The notes: generated from the sequence alone by a model not told the origin. A DNA stretch of 64,000 bases from Bartonella queenslandensis (GCF_018155095.1 NZ_NAAI01000001.1:124001-188000), one strand, 5' to 3'. Counted from the first letter of the stretch, positions 29,857 through 39,924 are shown. Program-made: numbers and translations.

Positions 29857-30450
29857 ATTTTCTTAGATGTTTAAATAAATTTGTAGATACGTTGAGCCGT
29901 TTCTTAAAGTACAGCTATAAGAAAAATATGATAACCGTATTATGGAAAAGTACAAAGAAGCAACAAATGGGAGGAGCAGGGAAGATTCTCAACACTTAAT
30001 TTGACATATTTGTGTGTTGGATGATATCATCACTCGTAATATGGCCGGAAGGGGCGTTTTCTAGAGGAATTTTCTTTCTGATCATTTTGCTAAAGTTTTA
30101 TATTAAAGGGGATATCTGTATTATTTTTTCAATATTGATGCAAAGAGTTTTGGTATTCAAATCTTTTTTGCCAAATCTTTTTCGTATGTAGAATGAGTGG
30201 ATAGTGTTATTTTATTGCGATTGAAATATGTAGGTTGTTATAGGCCTATATTGTATCATGAAGAGTGACAATATTGATCTATAAATTAAGGTTTTTTTAT
30301 TTTTTATTTCGCATAGATAGTTTTTGATTACCATTTGTATTAAAATTTTACTGAGTGGTAACAATTAGCTGTGTACTTTATTGAGAGATACATTTAAAGC
30401 TCATTTCAAAATTTGAATAGCTCGAAAATTATAGGAATGTGTTGCATAAG
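29857..30450. other. Intergenic gap downstream of phoU
   Basis: About 594 bp. No gene, RNA or integrase relic recognised; AT-rich with scattered stops in all frames. It must hold the promoter of the SleB-type gene. Confidence 0.5.
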
Positions 30451-31287
30451 ATGAAAAAAAATCATTGGAGTGTTTTTGTTACCTTTTGCGTAGCGCCGTT
30501 GTTTGTTGTGGGGTGTGCTGCAAATCATTTAGATGCTGGAAACGTAAATAATAAGAATACAAAAACAATTACGTATCCATTGACAGAGCGTCAATGTCTT
30601 ATGCGTGCGATGTATTTTGAATCAAATCGCTCAAGCCGTGAAGGAATGATTGCTGTTGGGACAGTTGTTATGAATCGTGTTAATTCAAGCGCTTATCCCA
30701 AGACGATTTGTGGTGTTGTTGGTCAATATAAGCAATTTGCTCCTGGTGTTTTAACGCGTCCTATGACAGAGAAAGCATCTGTTGCTCGTGTAAGAGAGGC
30801 TGCTGATGCCGTTTTGCGGGGTGAGCGAGATAAGAAAGTTAAATACGCTAAGTTTTTTCATACGGCTGGTTTGTCTTTTCCTTATAAAAATATGCACTAT
30901 GTTCAAGTTGCGGGAGGAAATGCTTTTTATGAAAAACGATCACGTGATGGATCACTTCAAGTTCCTACGAATAATCGCCCTTATGATGTTGCTTATGCTT
31001 TTGCTCAAGAACGCTCTGGTCATGCACCAAGCTTTATCGATGATAACTTAGAAATTAAGGGAGTAAAGGCAGAGAAAAGCGTATCTCCTTCGATAGAAGT
31101 GGCACAATCCAAGACAGTGCAACCTACGTCTTTTGCTGTGGTACAGCTTGATAAAATTCCTATTCCCACCTATGCACCTCAACATCTAGTGAGGAAAGAG
31201 GAAAATAAAACGATTATGGCATTGCCTTCATCAGATCAGTTAAATGCAATTGTTGCAATGTTAGAAAAACGACACAGAAATTGGTAG
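30451..31287 (+). CDS. SleB-type cell wall hydrolase, predicted lipoprotein
   Basis: Encodes 278 residues. The start at 30451 (MKKNHWSVF) gives a lipoprotein signal with lipobox VVGC and acylated Cys22; an in-frame GTG at 30439 is an alternative. The SleB/Hydrolase_2 domain (about residues 45-165) contains RAMYFESNRSSREGMIAVG with the presumed catalytic Glu57, and VMNRVNSSAYPKTICGVV. Such proteins cut peptidoglycan. The C-terminal 110 residues are low in conservation and probably form a linker or flexible tail. Confidence 0.87.
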   Translation: MKKNHWSVFVTFCVAPLFVVGCAANHLDAGNVNNKNTKTITYPLTERQCLMRAMYFESNRSSREGMIAVGTVVMNRVNSSAYPKTICGVVGQYKQFAPGVLTRPMTEKASVARVREAADAVLRGERDKKVKYAKFFHTAGLSFPYKNMHYVQVAGGNAFYEKRSRDGSLQVPTNNRPYDVAYAFAQERSGHAPSFIDDNLEIKGVKAEKSVSPSIEVAQSKTVQPTSFAVVQLDKIPIPTYAPQHLVRKEENKTIMALPSSDQLNAIVAMLEKRHRNW

Positions 31288-31464
31288 GTTTTTACACGAC
31301 CAAAGAAGATTTTATGCTCCATTGCGGTTTATGCATTAAGTAAATCCTTTAGCAAAATGGCATCTACAAGTATGTGTAGAGAAAGCCAAATTAAAGGATC
31401 TTGAAAAACAATTTAGAATATGGCGGCATAAGGAATGCATTTTATTTAAAGAAGGGTATGGGTA

Positions 31465-32712
31465 ATGTACTTTGATATTCATGAGAAAATTTCACCTGAA
31501 ATGCTTAATCGTCTTGCAGAGATTACAGTAAAAGTAGGGTTAAATTTACAAGAGGGGCAGGATCTTGTTTTGACTGCTCCAGTTTCAGCCCTCCCTCTTG
31601 TTCGGCGTATTGCTTATCATGCTTATAAGGCTGGTGTTGGTGTCATTACACCAATTTTTAGTGATGATATGTTATCGCTGACACGATTTGAAAATGCCCA
31701 TATGGCTAGTTTTGATTGTGCGCCTTCTTGGCTCTATGAGGGGATGGCGAAGGCTTTTGAAAATGGGGCCGCGCGTTTAGCGATTGTTGGTGATAATCCT
31801 TTGCTCCTTTCCAATCAGGATTTTGATAAGGTTGCACGATTAAATAAAGCAACTTCCCTAGCTTACCAACCTGCTCTCAAAAAAATATCAAATTTTGCTA
31901 TGAATTGGTCGATTGTTGCTTATCCAACAGCAGGGTGGGCTGAGACGATGTTTCCTTCTTTACCGCTTAATGAGGCGATTAAAAAATTAGCTGATGCAAT
32001 TTTTTCTGCTTCACGCGTTACAGGAGAAGATCCAGTGCAGGCGTGGACTATTCATAATGCAAATTTGAAGAAACGGTCATCTTGGTTGAATGAGCAGCGT
32101 TTTTCTGCCTTGCATTTCACAGGACCAGGGACTGATTTAACAGTTGGTTTGGCGGATGATCACGAATGGCATGGTGGTGCCTCCGTTGCTCAAAATGGTG
32201 TTGTTTGCAATCCTAATATTCCGACAGAAGAAGTTTTCACGACTCCTCATGCTCATAAGGTTGAAGGTTTCGTTCGCTCAACAAAGCCACTTTCCTATCA
32301 AGGGACACTGATTGATAATATTGAAGTACGTTTTGATGCAGGGCGTATTGTTGAGGCGCGTGCATCAACGGGCCAAGAAGTTTTACAACAGATTTTGCAA
32401 AGTGATGAGGGTGCAAGCCGATTGGGCGAAGTTGCCCTTGTTCCTCATTCTTCACCAATTTCTAAGAGTGATCTTCTTTTTTATAATACCTTGTTTGATG
32501 AAAATGCAGCCTGCCATATTGCTTTAGGGCAGTGTTATTCCAAATGCTTTTTAGATGGAGCCTCATTGACATCAGAAGAGATTGCAGTCCGTGGTGGTAA
32601 TAAAAGCGTTATTCATATTGATTGGATGATTGGCTCTGGTGAAATTGACATAGATGGAATTACGCAGGCAGGTGTAAGAGTTCCTGTATTTCGTAAGGGT
32701 GAATGGGATTAA
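31465..32712 (+). CDS. M29-family aminopeptidase
   Basis: Encodes 415 residues. The sequence resembles thermophilic-type M29 metallo-aminopeptidases (AmpS/PepS): the segment AAARL-type NPLLLSNQD, the metal-site region FTGPGTDLTVGLADDHEWHG, the segment IPTEEVFTTPHAHKVEG with the expected Glu and His ligands, and IHIDWMIGSGEIDIDG near the end. It removes N-terminal residues from peptides in the cytosol. Preceded by AAAGAAGGG; monocistronic in appearance. Confidence 0.9.
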   Translation: MYFDIHEKISPEMLNRLAEITVKVGLNLQEGQDLVLTAPVSALPLVRRIAYHAYKAGVGVITPIFSDDMLSLTRFENAHMASFDCAPSWLYEGMAKAFENGAARLAIVGDNPLLLSNQDFDKVARLNKATSLAYQPALKKISNFAMNWSIVAYPTAGWAETMFPSLPLNEAIKKLADAIFSASRVTGEDPVQAWTIHNANLKKRSSWLNEQRFSALHFTGPGTDLTVGLADDHEWHGGASVAQNGVVCNPNIPTEEVFTTPHAHKVEGFVRSTKPLSYQGTLIDNIEVRFDAGRIVEARASTGQEVLQQILQSDEGASRLGEVALVPHSSPISKSDLLFYNTLFDENAACHIALGQCYSKCFLDGASLTSEEIAVRGGNKSVIHIDWMIGSGEIDIDGITQAGVRVPVFRKGEWD

Positions 32713-32988
32713 TCTTGTTATGCCATAAAACGTCATTTAAGGTAGGTAAGTCTTCTTGACAGGGTAAGTTTTTTTAGAGTACGAGGATGAATGTTCAAGA
32801 CAGGTCTTGATCGTGGAGCTTTTCATTAAGTGAGTCGCATGAGTATGAAGTCAAGTGGAGACCGCTTGACAAGAATTGCAGTTTTTTACAGACTAGATAG
32901 GGTTAAAATTTTTCGTTCTTTGAGAGCGGGGAAGAGATCAGTTTATCACTGATACGACTGGAAATTGCACAATTATTAAAGAGGAGTG

Positions 32989-33864
32989 ATGCCTGAGCTT
33001 CCTGAAGTAGAGACGGTTCGTCGTGGACTCGAGTCTGTTGTCACTGATGCAAAGATAGTATCTATCAAACTTAATCGTAAAGATTTGCGTTTTCCTTTTC
33101 CTGAGGCTTTTTCTGAACGGCTTATTGGCAGAAAAATTCTAGGACTTGGTCGGCGTGCGAAATATTTATTATTTCATCTTTCTCAGGATGAAACGATTTT
33201 AAGCCATTTAGGAATGTCTGGATCATGGCGTATAGAGAATAATCTTTTAAGAAAAGCTTTTTCAACGACCAGTAAATTGGTTAAGCATGATCATTTTATC
33301 ATGGATATTCAGACAAAGAATGGTGAAGTTTACCATCTTATTTATAATGATGTGCGCCGCTTTGGGTTTATGCTTTTAGTTGATACGGATAAGCTTTATA
33401 AACACCCGCTTTTAAATAAACTAGGGCCTGAACCTATGAGTCATGGGTTTTCTGGTTGTTATTTACAAAAGGCTTTTGCTAATAAAAAAACATCTCTCAA
33501 GGGCGTTTTACTTGATCAGACTATCGTTGCGGGTCTTGGGAATATTTATGTTTGCGAAGCACTTTGGCGGAGTCGCTTATCTCCACAGCGTGGTGCATTT
33601 ACATTGGCATCAAAAACGGTTTATGCATGTGAACTTGCAGATTTTTTAGTACAGAATATACGCGATGTAATTTCTGAAGCTATTTTATCTGGAGGCTCTT
33701 CTTTACGTGATTATATGCATATAGATGGCTCACTTGGTTATTTTCAACATGCTTTTTCAGTTTATGGACGAGAAGGCAAAGAATGTTTGGAATGCGGAAC
33801 GCCTATTATCCGTATTTTACAGTCTGGGCGTTCAAGTTTTTACTGCTCACAGTGTCAAAAATGA
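32989..33864 (+). CDS. mutM: Formamidopyrimidine-DNA glycosylase (Fpg/MutM)
   Basis: Encodes 291 residues. MutM removes 8-oxoguanine and formamidopyrimidines. The N-terminus MPELPEVETVRRGLE gives catalytic Pro2 and Glu3; Lys in GRRAKYLLF is the conserved binding lysine; the C-terminal zinc finger has CLECG and CSQCQK. The ATG at 32989 (with GAGGAG upstream) is required because Pro2 must be exposed; an overlapping GTG three bases earlier is rejected for that reason. Confidence 0.97.
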   Translation: MPELPEVETVRRGLESVVTDAKIVSIKLNRKDLRFPFPEAFSERLIGRKILGLGRRAKYLLFHLSQDETILSHLGMSGSWRIENNLLRKAFSTTSKLVKHDHFIMDIQTKNGEVYHLIYNDVRRFGFMLLVDTDKLYKHPLLNKLGPEPMSHGFSGCYLQKAFANKKTSLKGVLLDQTIVAGLGNIYVCEALWRSRLSPQRGAFTLASKTVYACELADFLVQNIRDVISEAILSGGSSLRDYMHIDGSLGYFQHAFSVYGREGKECLECGTPIIRILQSGRSSFYCSQCQK

Positions 33865-33948
33865 ATAAGGTGTCTTGCAAAATCCTACAAGAGGGTTAAA
33901 GTCAAATTCTTACAATATATGAATATACGAGGCTTGAGAGGTTTTTTT

Positions 33949-35343
33949 ATGCTGAATAAAGTACTAACACATATTGATGGAAATATAGAAAAGAGCCTTG
34001 AACGCCTTTTTTCTCTTTTACGTTTTCAATCGATTTCTACAGACTCAGCTTATAAGGATGCATGTCGTAGCGCAGCTGATTGGTTAGTAGAGGATTTAAA
34101 AAGCATTGGTTTTGAAGTTTCACGCCGTGATACACCGGGTCATCCAATGGTTGTTGGGCATCATCCAGGACCTTCAGATGATTGTTTGCACGTGTTGTTT
34201 TACGGACATTATGATGTTCAACCTGTTGATCCGTTGAGTTTATGGGAGGATGATCCATTTACACCTTCTTTAAAAGAGAGAAATGGAGAGAAAGTTATTT
34301 GTGCTCGTGGAGCTTCAGATGACAAAGGGCAGCTCATGACCTTTGTTGAGGCATGTCGTGCATTTAAGAAAGAAACGGGGCAGCTACCCATTAAAGTGAC
34401 TGTTTTATTTGAGGGAGAAGAAGAAAGTGCTTCTCCTTCCCTTATTCCTTTTTTGAAAGAAAATAAGGAGGAGCTTAAGGCTGATTGCGCATTGGTTTGT
34501 GATACGTCGATGTGGGACGCGAATACACCGTCTATTGCTCTTTCTCTTCGAGGAATTATGGCAGAAGAGATTATTATCACAGCAGCTAATCGTGATTTGC
34601 ATTCTGGTTATTTTGGAGGAGTAGCAGCTAATCCCATTCGTATTTTAGCTAAAGTTTTGGCAGGCCTTCATGATGAAAATAATAGGGTAACACTTCCAGG
34701 TTTTTATGATGGGGTTGAAGAAACATCTCCACAGATTTTGCAGTTATGGAATGAGCTTAATTGTACGGCTGAAAATTTTCTTGGTCCTATAGGTCTTTCT
34801 ATTCCTTCTGGTGAAAAAGGGCGGAGCATTTTAGAATGCACATGGGCACGTCCTACCATGGAAATGAATGGTATTAGTGGCGGTTATGAAGGGGAAGGGA
34901 TAAAAACGGTTATTGCTTCTCAAGCGAGTGCAAAGGTGTCATGTCGTCTCGTTCATAAACAAGATCCAGAGAAAATACGCCAAGCGTTGCGTGATTATGT
35001 CCGTAGTTCAATTCCTGCTGACTGTACAGTTGAATTTAAGAATCACGGTTCTTCTCCAGCTCTTCAGCTTTCCCATGATTCATCTTTTATCAAGGTGGCA
35101 AAGGATGCTTTATCGCAAGAGTGGGGAGTTCCTACTGTATTGACAGCTATGGGTGGTTCGATTCCGGTTGTAGCAGACTTTCAGTCAATTCTTGGTATGG
35201 AAACTGTTTTGGTTGGTTATGCACTCGCTGATGATTGTATTCATTCACCTAATGAAAAGTATAATTTAAAATCGTTTCATAAGGGGCAACGGTCTTGGGC
35301 GCGTATTCTTGTCGCTTTAGCAAATAGGAGGCTGAATGGCTGA
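33949..35343 (+). CDS. M20-family dipeptidase/peptidase
   Basis: Encodes 464 residues. The metal-binding residues of the M20 family are visible: His87 in GHYDVQPVDP, Asp124 in GASDDKGQ, the catalytic Glu pair in EGEEES (near 159) and Asp in CDTSMW. A dimerisation domain (about 210-370) splits the catalytic domain. The start at 33949 (MLNKVLTH) has GAGAGG ten bases upstream; an in-frame start at 33919 is possible. Its stop overlaps the rnd ATG by 8 bp. Confidence 0.92.
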   Translation: MLNKVLTHIDGNIEKSLERLFSLLRFQSISTDSAYKDACRSAADWLVEDLKSIGFEVSRRDTPGHPMVVGHHPGPSDDCLHVLFYGHYDVQPVDPLSLWEDDPFTPSLKERNGEKVICARGASDDKGQLMTFVEACRAFKKETGQLPIKVTVLFEGEEESASPSLIPFLKENKEELKADCALVCDTSMWDANTPSIALSLRGIMAEEIIITAANRDLHSGYFGGVAANPIRILAKVLAGLHDENNRVTLPGFYDGVEETSPQILQLWNELNCTAENFLGPIGLSIPSGEKGRSILECTWARPTMEMNGISGGYEGEGIKTVIASQASAKVSCRLVHKQDPEKIRQALRDYVRSSIPADCTVEFKNHGSSPALQLSHDSSFIKVAKDALSQEWGVPTVLTAMGGSIPVVADFQSILGMETVLVGYALADDCIHSPNEKYNLKSFHKGQRSWARILVALANRRLNG

Positions 35344-35956
35344 GGTTCGCGTTCATCAAGGTGATTTACCAAATTTGGACAATTATAAAACTGATGCCAT
35401 TGCGATTGATACCGAGACTTTAGGGCTCCAACCGCATCGTGATCGTTTATGTGTTGTTCAGATTTCTTCTGGAGATGGGACTGCTGATATTGTACAGATT
35501 GCTAAAGGACAAAAGAGTGCCCCTAATTTGGTCAAGCTTCTTAAAGATAACGCAATTACCAAAATATTTCATTTTGGGCGTTTTGATCTTGCTATTTTAG
35601 CGCATACATTTGATGTTATGCCAGAGGCTGTTTTTTGTACAAAGATCGCTTCAAAGCTTACGCGTACTTATACAGATCGTCATGGCTTGAAAGAAATTTG
35701 TAATGAATTGCTGAATGTGAATATTTCTAAACAGCAGCAATCTTCGGATTGGGCGGCAGAAACGTTATCACAAGCACAAATTGAATATGCTGCGTCGGAT
35801 GTATTATATTTGCATCGTTTAAAGGTTATATTTGAAGAACGTCTAAGACGCGAAGAGCGAGAAAGTGTTGCCAAGGCATGCTTCCAATTTTTGCCTATGA
35901 GAGCTAGGCTAGATCTCTTAGGATGGTCGGAAGTTGATATTTTTGCGCATAGCTAA
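35336..35956 (+). CDS. rnd: Ribonuclease D (short form)
   Basis: Encodes 206 residues. A DEDD-type 3'-5' exonuclease domain: Asp25 and Glu27 in AIDTETLGL, the second Asp in FGRFDLAIL, and YAASDVLYLHRL near residue 160. It lacks the HRDC domain of E. coli RNase D, which is the usual state for this shorter alphaproteobacterial form. Role: trimming tRNA 3' ends. Overlaps the M20 peptidase gene by 8 bp and is followed by a strong terminator. Confidence 0.93.
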   Translation: MAEVRVHQGDLPNLDNYKTDAIAIDTETLGLQPHRDRLCVVQISSGDGTADIVQIAKGQKSAPNLVKLLKDNAITKIFHFGRFDLAILAHTFDVMPEAVFCTKIASKLTRTYTDRHGLKEICNELLNVNISKQQQSSDWAAETLSQAQIEYAASDVLYLHRLKVIFEERLRREERESVAKACFQFLPMRARLDLLGWSEVDIFAHS

Positions 35957-36000
35957 CTTTAAAAATTGACTTTTAATGGAGTGAATTATTAATGTAAGAG

Positions 36001-36037
36001 GACAAAATGCCTATAATGTAGGCATTTTGTCTTTTGT
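36001..36037 (+). terminator. Rho-independent terminator after rnd
   Basis: GACAAAATGCCTA pairs with TAGGCATTTTGTC, a 13-bp stem with a 5-base loop, followed by TTTTGTCC. An outer pairing AGAGGACAAAA with TTTTGTCCTCT makes it bidirectional in appearance. It is 45 bp after the rnd stop. Confidence 0.85.
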
Positions 36038-36301
36038 CCTCTCATCTTTTCAGAAGGATTATACATCAGTATTCTTTTATTTGAATTTTAAACAATATAA
36101 AGTCTATTTACGAATTCATATTTTTTATGTTTATATCAGCCTTTATTTAAAAAAACGACTTTGAGGAGAGGCTAGAAACATACGGTGAGAGACTTAAATC
36201 TCTGAAATTGGTATACAGGCTAATGGAGGGAAAATATAAAGGCAGCGATATAAAAAACAATTTCTACCCCTATCATTATTTTGAATTCTTCTTTACTACT
36301 T

Positions 36302-36792
36302 TCAAAAGTACCTAAGCATATCTGTTAAATAATGCAGATTACGCATTGCTTGACGCTTTTGTGTTTCATATTCTTTAGTTGAGTTACTCCCCTCATGCAA
36401 AACAGAACGCCATTGATTTACTCATTCACGGGCTTTTTTTAAAGAAACGTTTCTTAAGGCACCCAAGCTCATTTCGCGACGGTGCCCTTGAATGGTATAA
36501 CCATAAAGCTATTGAGCACCTCCACCTTTACGCTTATGGAGAGGAGAACCGGCACTATCATTATATTTTCCAGCCCTCAATTTTGTGACGGCCCTTGGCA
36601 CAGGAGATACTTCATAAGAGGTATTTTAGTCTTTATATTGGACCGTTTCACTCCATATAGGCTTTCCCACTTGTAATGTACAAACAAAAGGTTTTGATTG
36701 ATTCAACATGAGGGAGATTTGGAATGAAAGGATTTTATGGTATTCGGAGTTCTAATTTAATATGGATAAAGCTATATTATCATTATAAATCA
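36302..36792 (-). pseudogene. Best-preserved minus-strand integrase N-terminal pseudogene
   Basis: On the minus strand it has the leader (TGATTTATAATGATAATATA to TACAAGTGGG), then CATTGAGGG-type coding with AATATAATGATAGTGCCGG, GGAGGTGCTCAATAGC and GTCGCGAAATGAGCTTGGGTG, matching GAQWLYRY and RREIGLGTLRD of the copy at 41974-42222 but with a stop in place of Trp. It continues further than other copies, to KEYETQKRQAMRNLHYLTDM, a typical integrase linker, before a stop. The rest of the integrase is missing. Confidence 0.82.
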
Positions 36793-36949
36793 AAATGTTG
36801 TATGCTTAATATATAAAGATTAACCACGATTACACTGAACAATACAAAGAGTGATATCTAGAAAAAAGTCAGCAGGAACACGCTTTTGACTAAGTCAAAA
36901 TGTCATAATAAATTTAGCATTTAAATGAGTTTATTAAAAAAACGGCTTT

Positions 36950-37105
36950 TTCTCGAGTTTTATCTATATATCAACCTCATTTATCACATGTAAGCGAATA
37001 ATTTTGCTTAATGTATCATGAGCAAGTTTGAAATGAGATAATCTTATGATACGGAGAACACGCATTCGATAGGAAAAATTATATAAATCAATATATTAAT
37101 ATGAA
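36950..37105 (-). repeat. Leader-only remnant of the integrase unit
   Basis: The stretch from TATCTATATATCAACC to ATAAATCAATATATT follows the order seen in the leaders of the copies at 48670-49020 and 57128-57526 (ATCAACCT, GAAATGAGATAAT, TATGATAC, TATAAATCA). No coding part adjoins. Similarity is weaker than in other copies. Confidence 0.5.
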
Positions 37106-37342
37106 ATTTGTGTAGTTTATTGTTCCTAGGCGATACGTTGAACCTTTATTCATTTCTAAACAAGTGATTTCTACGTTGGTAGAGCAGGATAATTTGTATT
37201 TATTTTAAAATTAAAATGCTCCAAGGCTTTGTTTTTTTTGAGGATTCTCACTTTTTATCTATAAACACGCTCTTTTTTCTGGAAATTTGCAATGAAGACA
37301 CTAGATAAAATCCATTATGGATATTTATACGAGGTTAAATTT

Positions 37343-37660
37343 ATGAACATAAAATATTTTATTACAGCTTTTGCTACTTTTGCTTCAATCTCTGTAGCTC
37401 AGGGTTCTTCTTTTTTATCTTCTCAAAAGTTAATAGAGGGAATATCTTCTGTTATTCCTCCTAGAGATCTTTTTTCTAGTAAACAGTTGAGCAAGATCTT
37501 ATCTGAAATTGTCCAAATGGAACTTTCTTGCACGCATAACAGCCAATGCATGGCAGCAGCTGATTTAGTACCTGTATCACATTCTGGCAAAAAGCCTAAA
37601 AAAGGACCAGGGAAGAGAAGACGGCCAGATTTATTTAGAAGAGGTCCAATGAGTTTTTAA
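37343..37660 (+). CDS. Small secreted protein with basic C-terminus, function unknown
   Basis: Encodes 105 residues. The ATG at 37343 (MNIKYFITAF) begins a Sec signal peptide that strikingly resembles those of the neighbouring Hbp proteins (MNMKWLITASAFAF; MNIKSLVTTSVIV) and would be cleaved near AQG-SS. The mature part has two cysteines close together (SCTHNSQC) and ends in a tail with ten Lys/Arg in about 20 residues (KKPKKGPGKRRRPDLFRR). There is no barrel domain. I do not recognise the family; a periplasmic or secreted cationic protein is the safest description. An upstream in-frame start at 37292 would destroy the signal. Confidence 0.65.
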   Translation: MNIKYFITAFATFASISVAQGSSFLSSQKLIEGISSVIPPRDLFSSKQLSKILSEIVQMELSCTHNSQCMAAADLVPVSHSGKKPKKGPGKRRRPDLFRRGPMSF

Positions 37661-38063
37661 AAAGTAAGAAAATGATATCAAAGAGTGTATGTTTGGGTGT
37701 TTAAGAAAGGAAATATTTTTTATCATTTGAAAACAGGAGGGAGCTATTTTTGGGGAAGGGTATTATGATTCTGTGCGAGGTTATGAATGGTATTGTTCGG
37801 AAAAGATAGGGGGAGGGAGGTTTTGGTGAAAGAATACACTGTATAATGGTGGTTGCTCGTTACAAATTTCATGGAATTATATGAATATGTAGATTTTGGA
37901 TTACTCTATTATATCGATTATATCGCATATTTCGTGAATTCTCTCATTTGACGTGTGGTTATATAAGCCGTAGAGATCTCCCTTATTTTAAGTGTTTTTA
38001 GAATATGGTTGCGGATCAAAAGTAAGGCTTGGTCTAAAAAACCTCCAGTTAAGTAAATCACAT

Positions 38064-38090
38064 GAGCGGGAAATAAAGACAAACCCGCTC
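38064..38090. other. Inverted repeat GAGCGGG/CCCGCTC
   Basis: A perfect 7-bp inverted repeat around a 13-base spacer in otherwise AT-rich DNA. No adjacent gene. Could be the relic of a terminator or binding site; unassigned. Confidence 0.4.
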
Positions 38091-39000
38091 AACAAAAATC
38101 TGGGCTGTTTGCATACAGGATCTGAGTAGGATTTTTTATCAAAATCGAGAAAGAGGTCTGTAATTAAGTTAAAGAATCTTATTTTAAGTTACCCTTTTGA
38201 TTTTTTAGCATTTTTCGATTATAAATATTTTTTGTTTGTCTATGATTTAAGATATCGAATATCTTTTCTGCCAAATTCATGATTTAAAAAGCAAGGTTTT
38301 GTTTGAAAACTTTAGGAAAGATTTCTTATGGTAGGTGTTTATCATGAGTTGTTTTTTCAATTTATTTTATAAAAGACTATGAAATAGGGCGCCTACAAAA
38401 AATGCTGAAGCTTTAAAAATTCTATAAGGTTGAGTAAAAATGGTCAATCTTTCAAAAACAATAAATTCCTAAAGCAAAAACAAAGAACAGGTAAGTTAAA
38501 TGTGATCTTGTTGCAATCTATGAAGTATCCAAAACTTTTTTATGTGCGATACACATTCTGTACAGTAAAAAATAATCAAAGAGCTATACACATTTGGTAT
38601 TACAAATGATGAAGCTAAAAACATTATTTGTATAAATTTATTTTTATGAATTTAAATAGAACGATTGCATTTGGCTTGTTCTCAATATTGTAAGAGTTCT
38701 GGTTGTTCTTGATATTGAGAAGTTTCATAAGAGGCATTTTATTTTTCTTAAATGATTTAATGATGAGAGCATCTTCAATATTACAGACGAAAAGATAATT
38801 TTTGCATTATAATCAATATACCATCTTTCCATAGCCAATAGCATATATTTTACACGGGGAAATATCGCAGTTTTTTGCAAAATTCATAAAGAAGAGAAAA
38901 TATGATGAGAAGAACACATTTATGCATGAGCATCATTTAATTCTCATTGATTACAGATCAAGCAATTAAAGGTGCTTTGATTGGGATTTTGTTTTTTTTA

Positions 39001-39027
39001 TGAGTGTATCATTTTTGCTACAGATAT
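39001..39027 (+). promoter_or_regulatory. Conserved hbp upstream motif, copy 1
   Basis: TGAGTGTATCATTTTTGCTA followed by CAGAT lies about 65 bp ahead of the first hbp ATG. Nearly the same sequence occurs ahead of the third hbp gene and a looser one ahead of the second. Bartonella hbp genes are known to share a regulatory region called the H-box, bound by Irr; this may be part of it. Confidence 0.55.
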
Positions 39028-39090
39028 CTGGAGTTGCGGCTCTATATGATATGATGTGTTCAAATAAATATTCAGCTATGGAGAGAAAAT

Positions 39091-39924
39091 ATGAATATGA
39101 AATGGTTAATAACAGCTTCTGCTTTCGCTTTTGTTTCAGTTTCAGCGGCGAAAGCAGCAGATGTTGTTGTTCCCCCGAGTCCAACACCCGTTGCTCCTGT
39201 TATTGTTGCTCCAACTTTTTCTTGGACAGGTTTCTACTTTGGTGGGCAGATTGGTGGCTTTTCGGGTAAAACGAAGATGGATATTCTCGCTAAAGGACAA
39301 AAGATTCCGGTAAGTGATGATTATTTGCCAAAATTATCTGGTTTCATGGGTGGTCTTTACGCAGGTTCTAATATTGATCTGGGTAACGGCCTTATTTTAG
39401 GTGTCGATACAGATATCATGTGGTCTAATAAAGATGACACAAAAACAGGAAAAACATATGTCATTGCCCCAGAACACATTAATTATATTAACAAGCTATT
39501 AAAAGACGCTTCAATTAATGTTAGTCAAGATGCCCTTAAACCTAGTTTTAAACGAACACATAGTTTCACTTTTAAAGAAAAGTGGGCTGGTGCAACACGT
39601 GTGCGTATTGGTTTTGCTGCTGAACGTATTATGCCTTATGTTGCTGGTGGTATCGCCTATACGCAGCTTCAAGATATTGCATCGATTTCAATAACAGATA
39701 AAGATTCAGACAAAGTCATCGCTTCTGGTACCCTGTCTGATGAAACAAAAACCCTTGTTGGCTACACCCTCGGTGTGGGTGCTGATTTAGCAATGACCAA
39801 TAATATTATTGTCCGTGCGGAATATCGTTACTCCGATTTTGGTAAAAAGAAATTTTCAAATGATAAATATGAAACTTCTTACAAAACCAATGATTTCCGT
39901 GTTGGTGTTGCTTACAAATTTTAA
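39091..39924 (+). CDS. Hemin-binding protein family (Hbp/Omp25-like) outer membrane barrel, first copy
   Basis: Encodes 277 residues. A signal peptide (MNMKWLITASAFAF, cleaved near AKA-AD) precedes an eight-stranded beta-barrel of the Omp25/OmpW-like porin family: FSWTGFYFGGQIGG opens it, KWAGATRVRIGFAAERIMPY and TLVGYTLGVGADLAM lie in the middle, and the terminal strand FRVGVAYKF ends in Phe for Bam recognition. In Bartonella these proteins bind hemin at the surface. By position in an hbp trio it may be hbpC, which is tentative. Own terminator follows. Confidence 0.9.
   Translation: MNMKWLITASAFAFVSVSAAKAADVVVPPSPTPVAPVIVAPTFSWTGFYFGGQIGGFSGKTKMDILAKGQKIPVSDDYLPKLSGFMGGLYAGSNIDLGNGLILGVDTDIMWSNKDDTKTGKTYVIAPEHINYINKLLKDASINVSQDALKPSFKRTHSFTFKEKWAGATRVRIGFAAERIMPYVAGGIAYTQLQDIASISITDKDSDKVIASGTLSDETKTLVGYTLGVGADLAMTNNIIVRAEYRYSDFGKKKFSNDKYETSYKTNDFRVGVAYKF

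Larger units (their letters stand above)
35957..37342. other. Intergenic gap with two integrase relics
   Basis: Holds the rnd terminator, a well-preserved integrase relic (36302-36792, minus) and a leader-only relic (36950-37105, minus). The last 240 bp upstream of the small secreted protein are AT-rich with no clear promoter. Confidence 0.6.
37661..39090. other. 1.4 kb intergenic gap ahead of the hbp cluster
   Basis: No intact gene. An inverted repeat GAGCGGG/CCCGCTC lies at 38064-38090. A 33-codon open stretch at 37731-37831 contains GEGYYDSVRGYEWYCSEK but has no start codon and ends in a stop; it may be a relic. The 3' end, from about 39000, is the hbp promoter region. Confidence 0.5.

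Noticed and set aside
36379-36676. Short plus-strand frames of 64-69 codons downstream of rnd
   Set aside because: They are antisense to the integrase pseudogene at 36302-36792 and have no coding signal of their own.
38064-38090. Inverted repeat as a terminator
   Set aside because: No upstream gene and no T-run follow it; kept only as an unassigned repeat.
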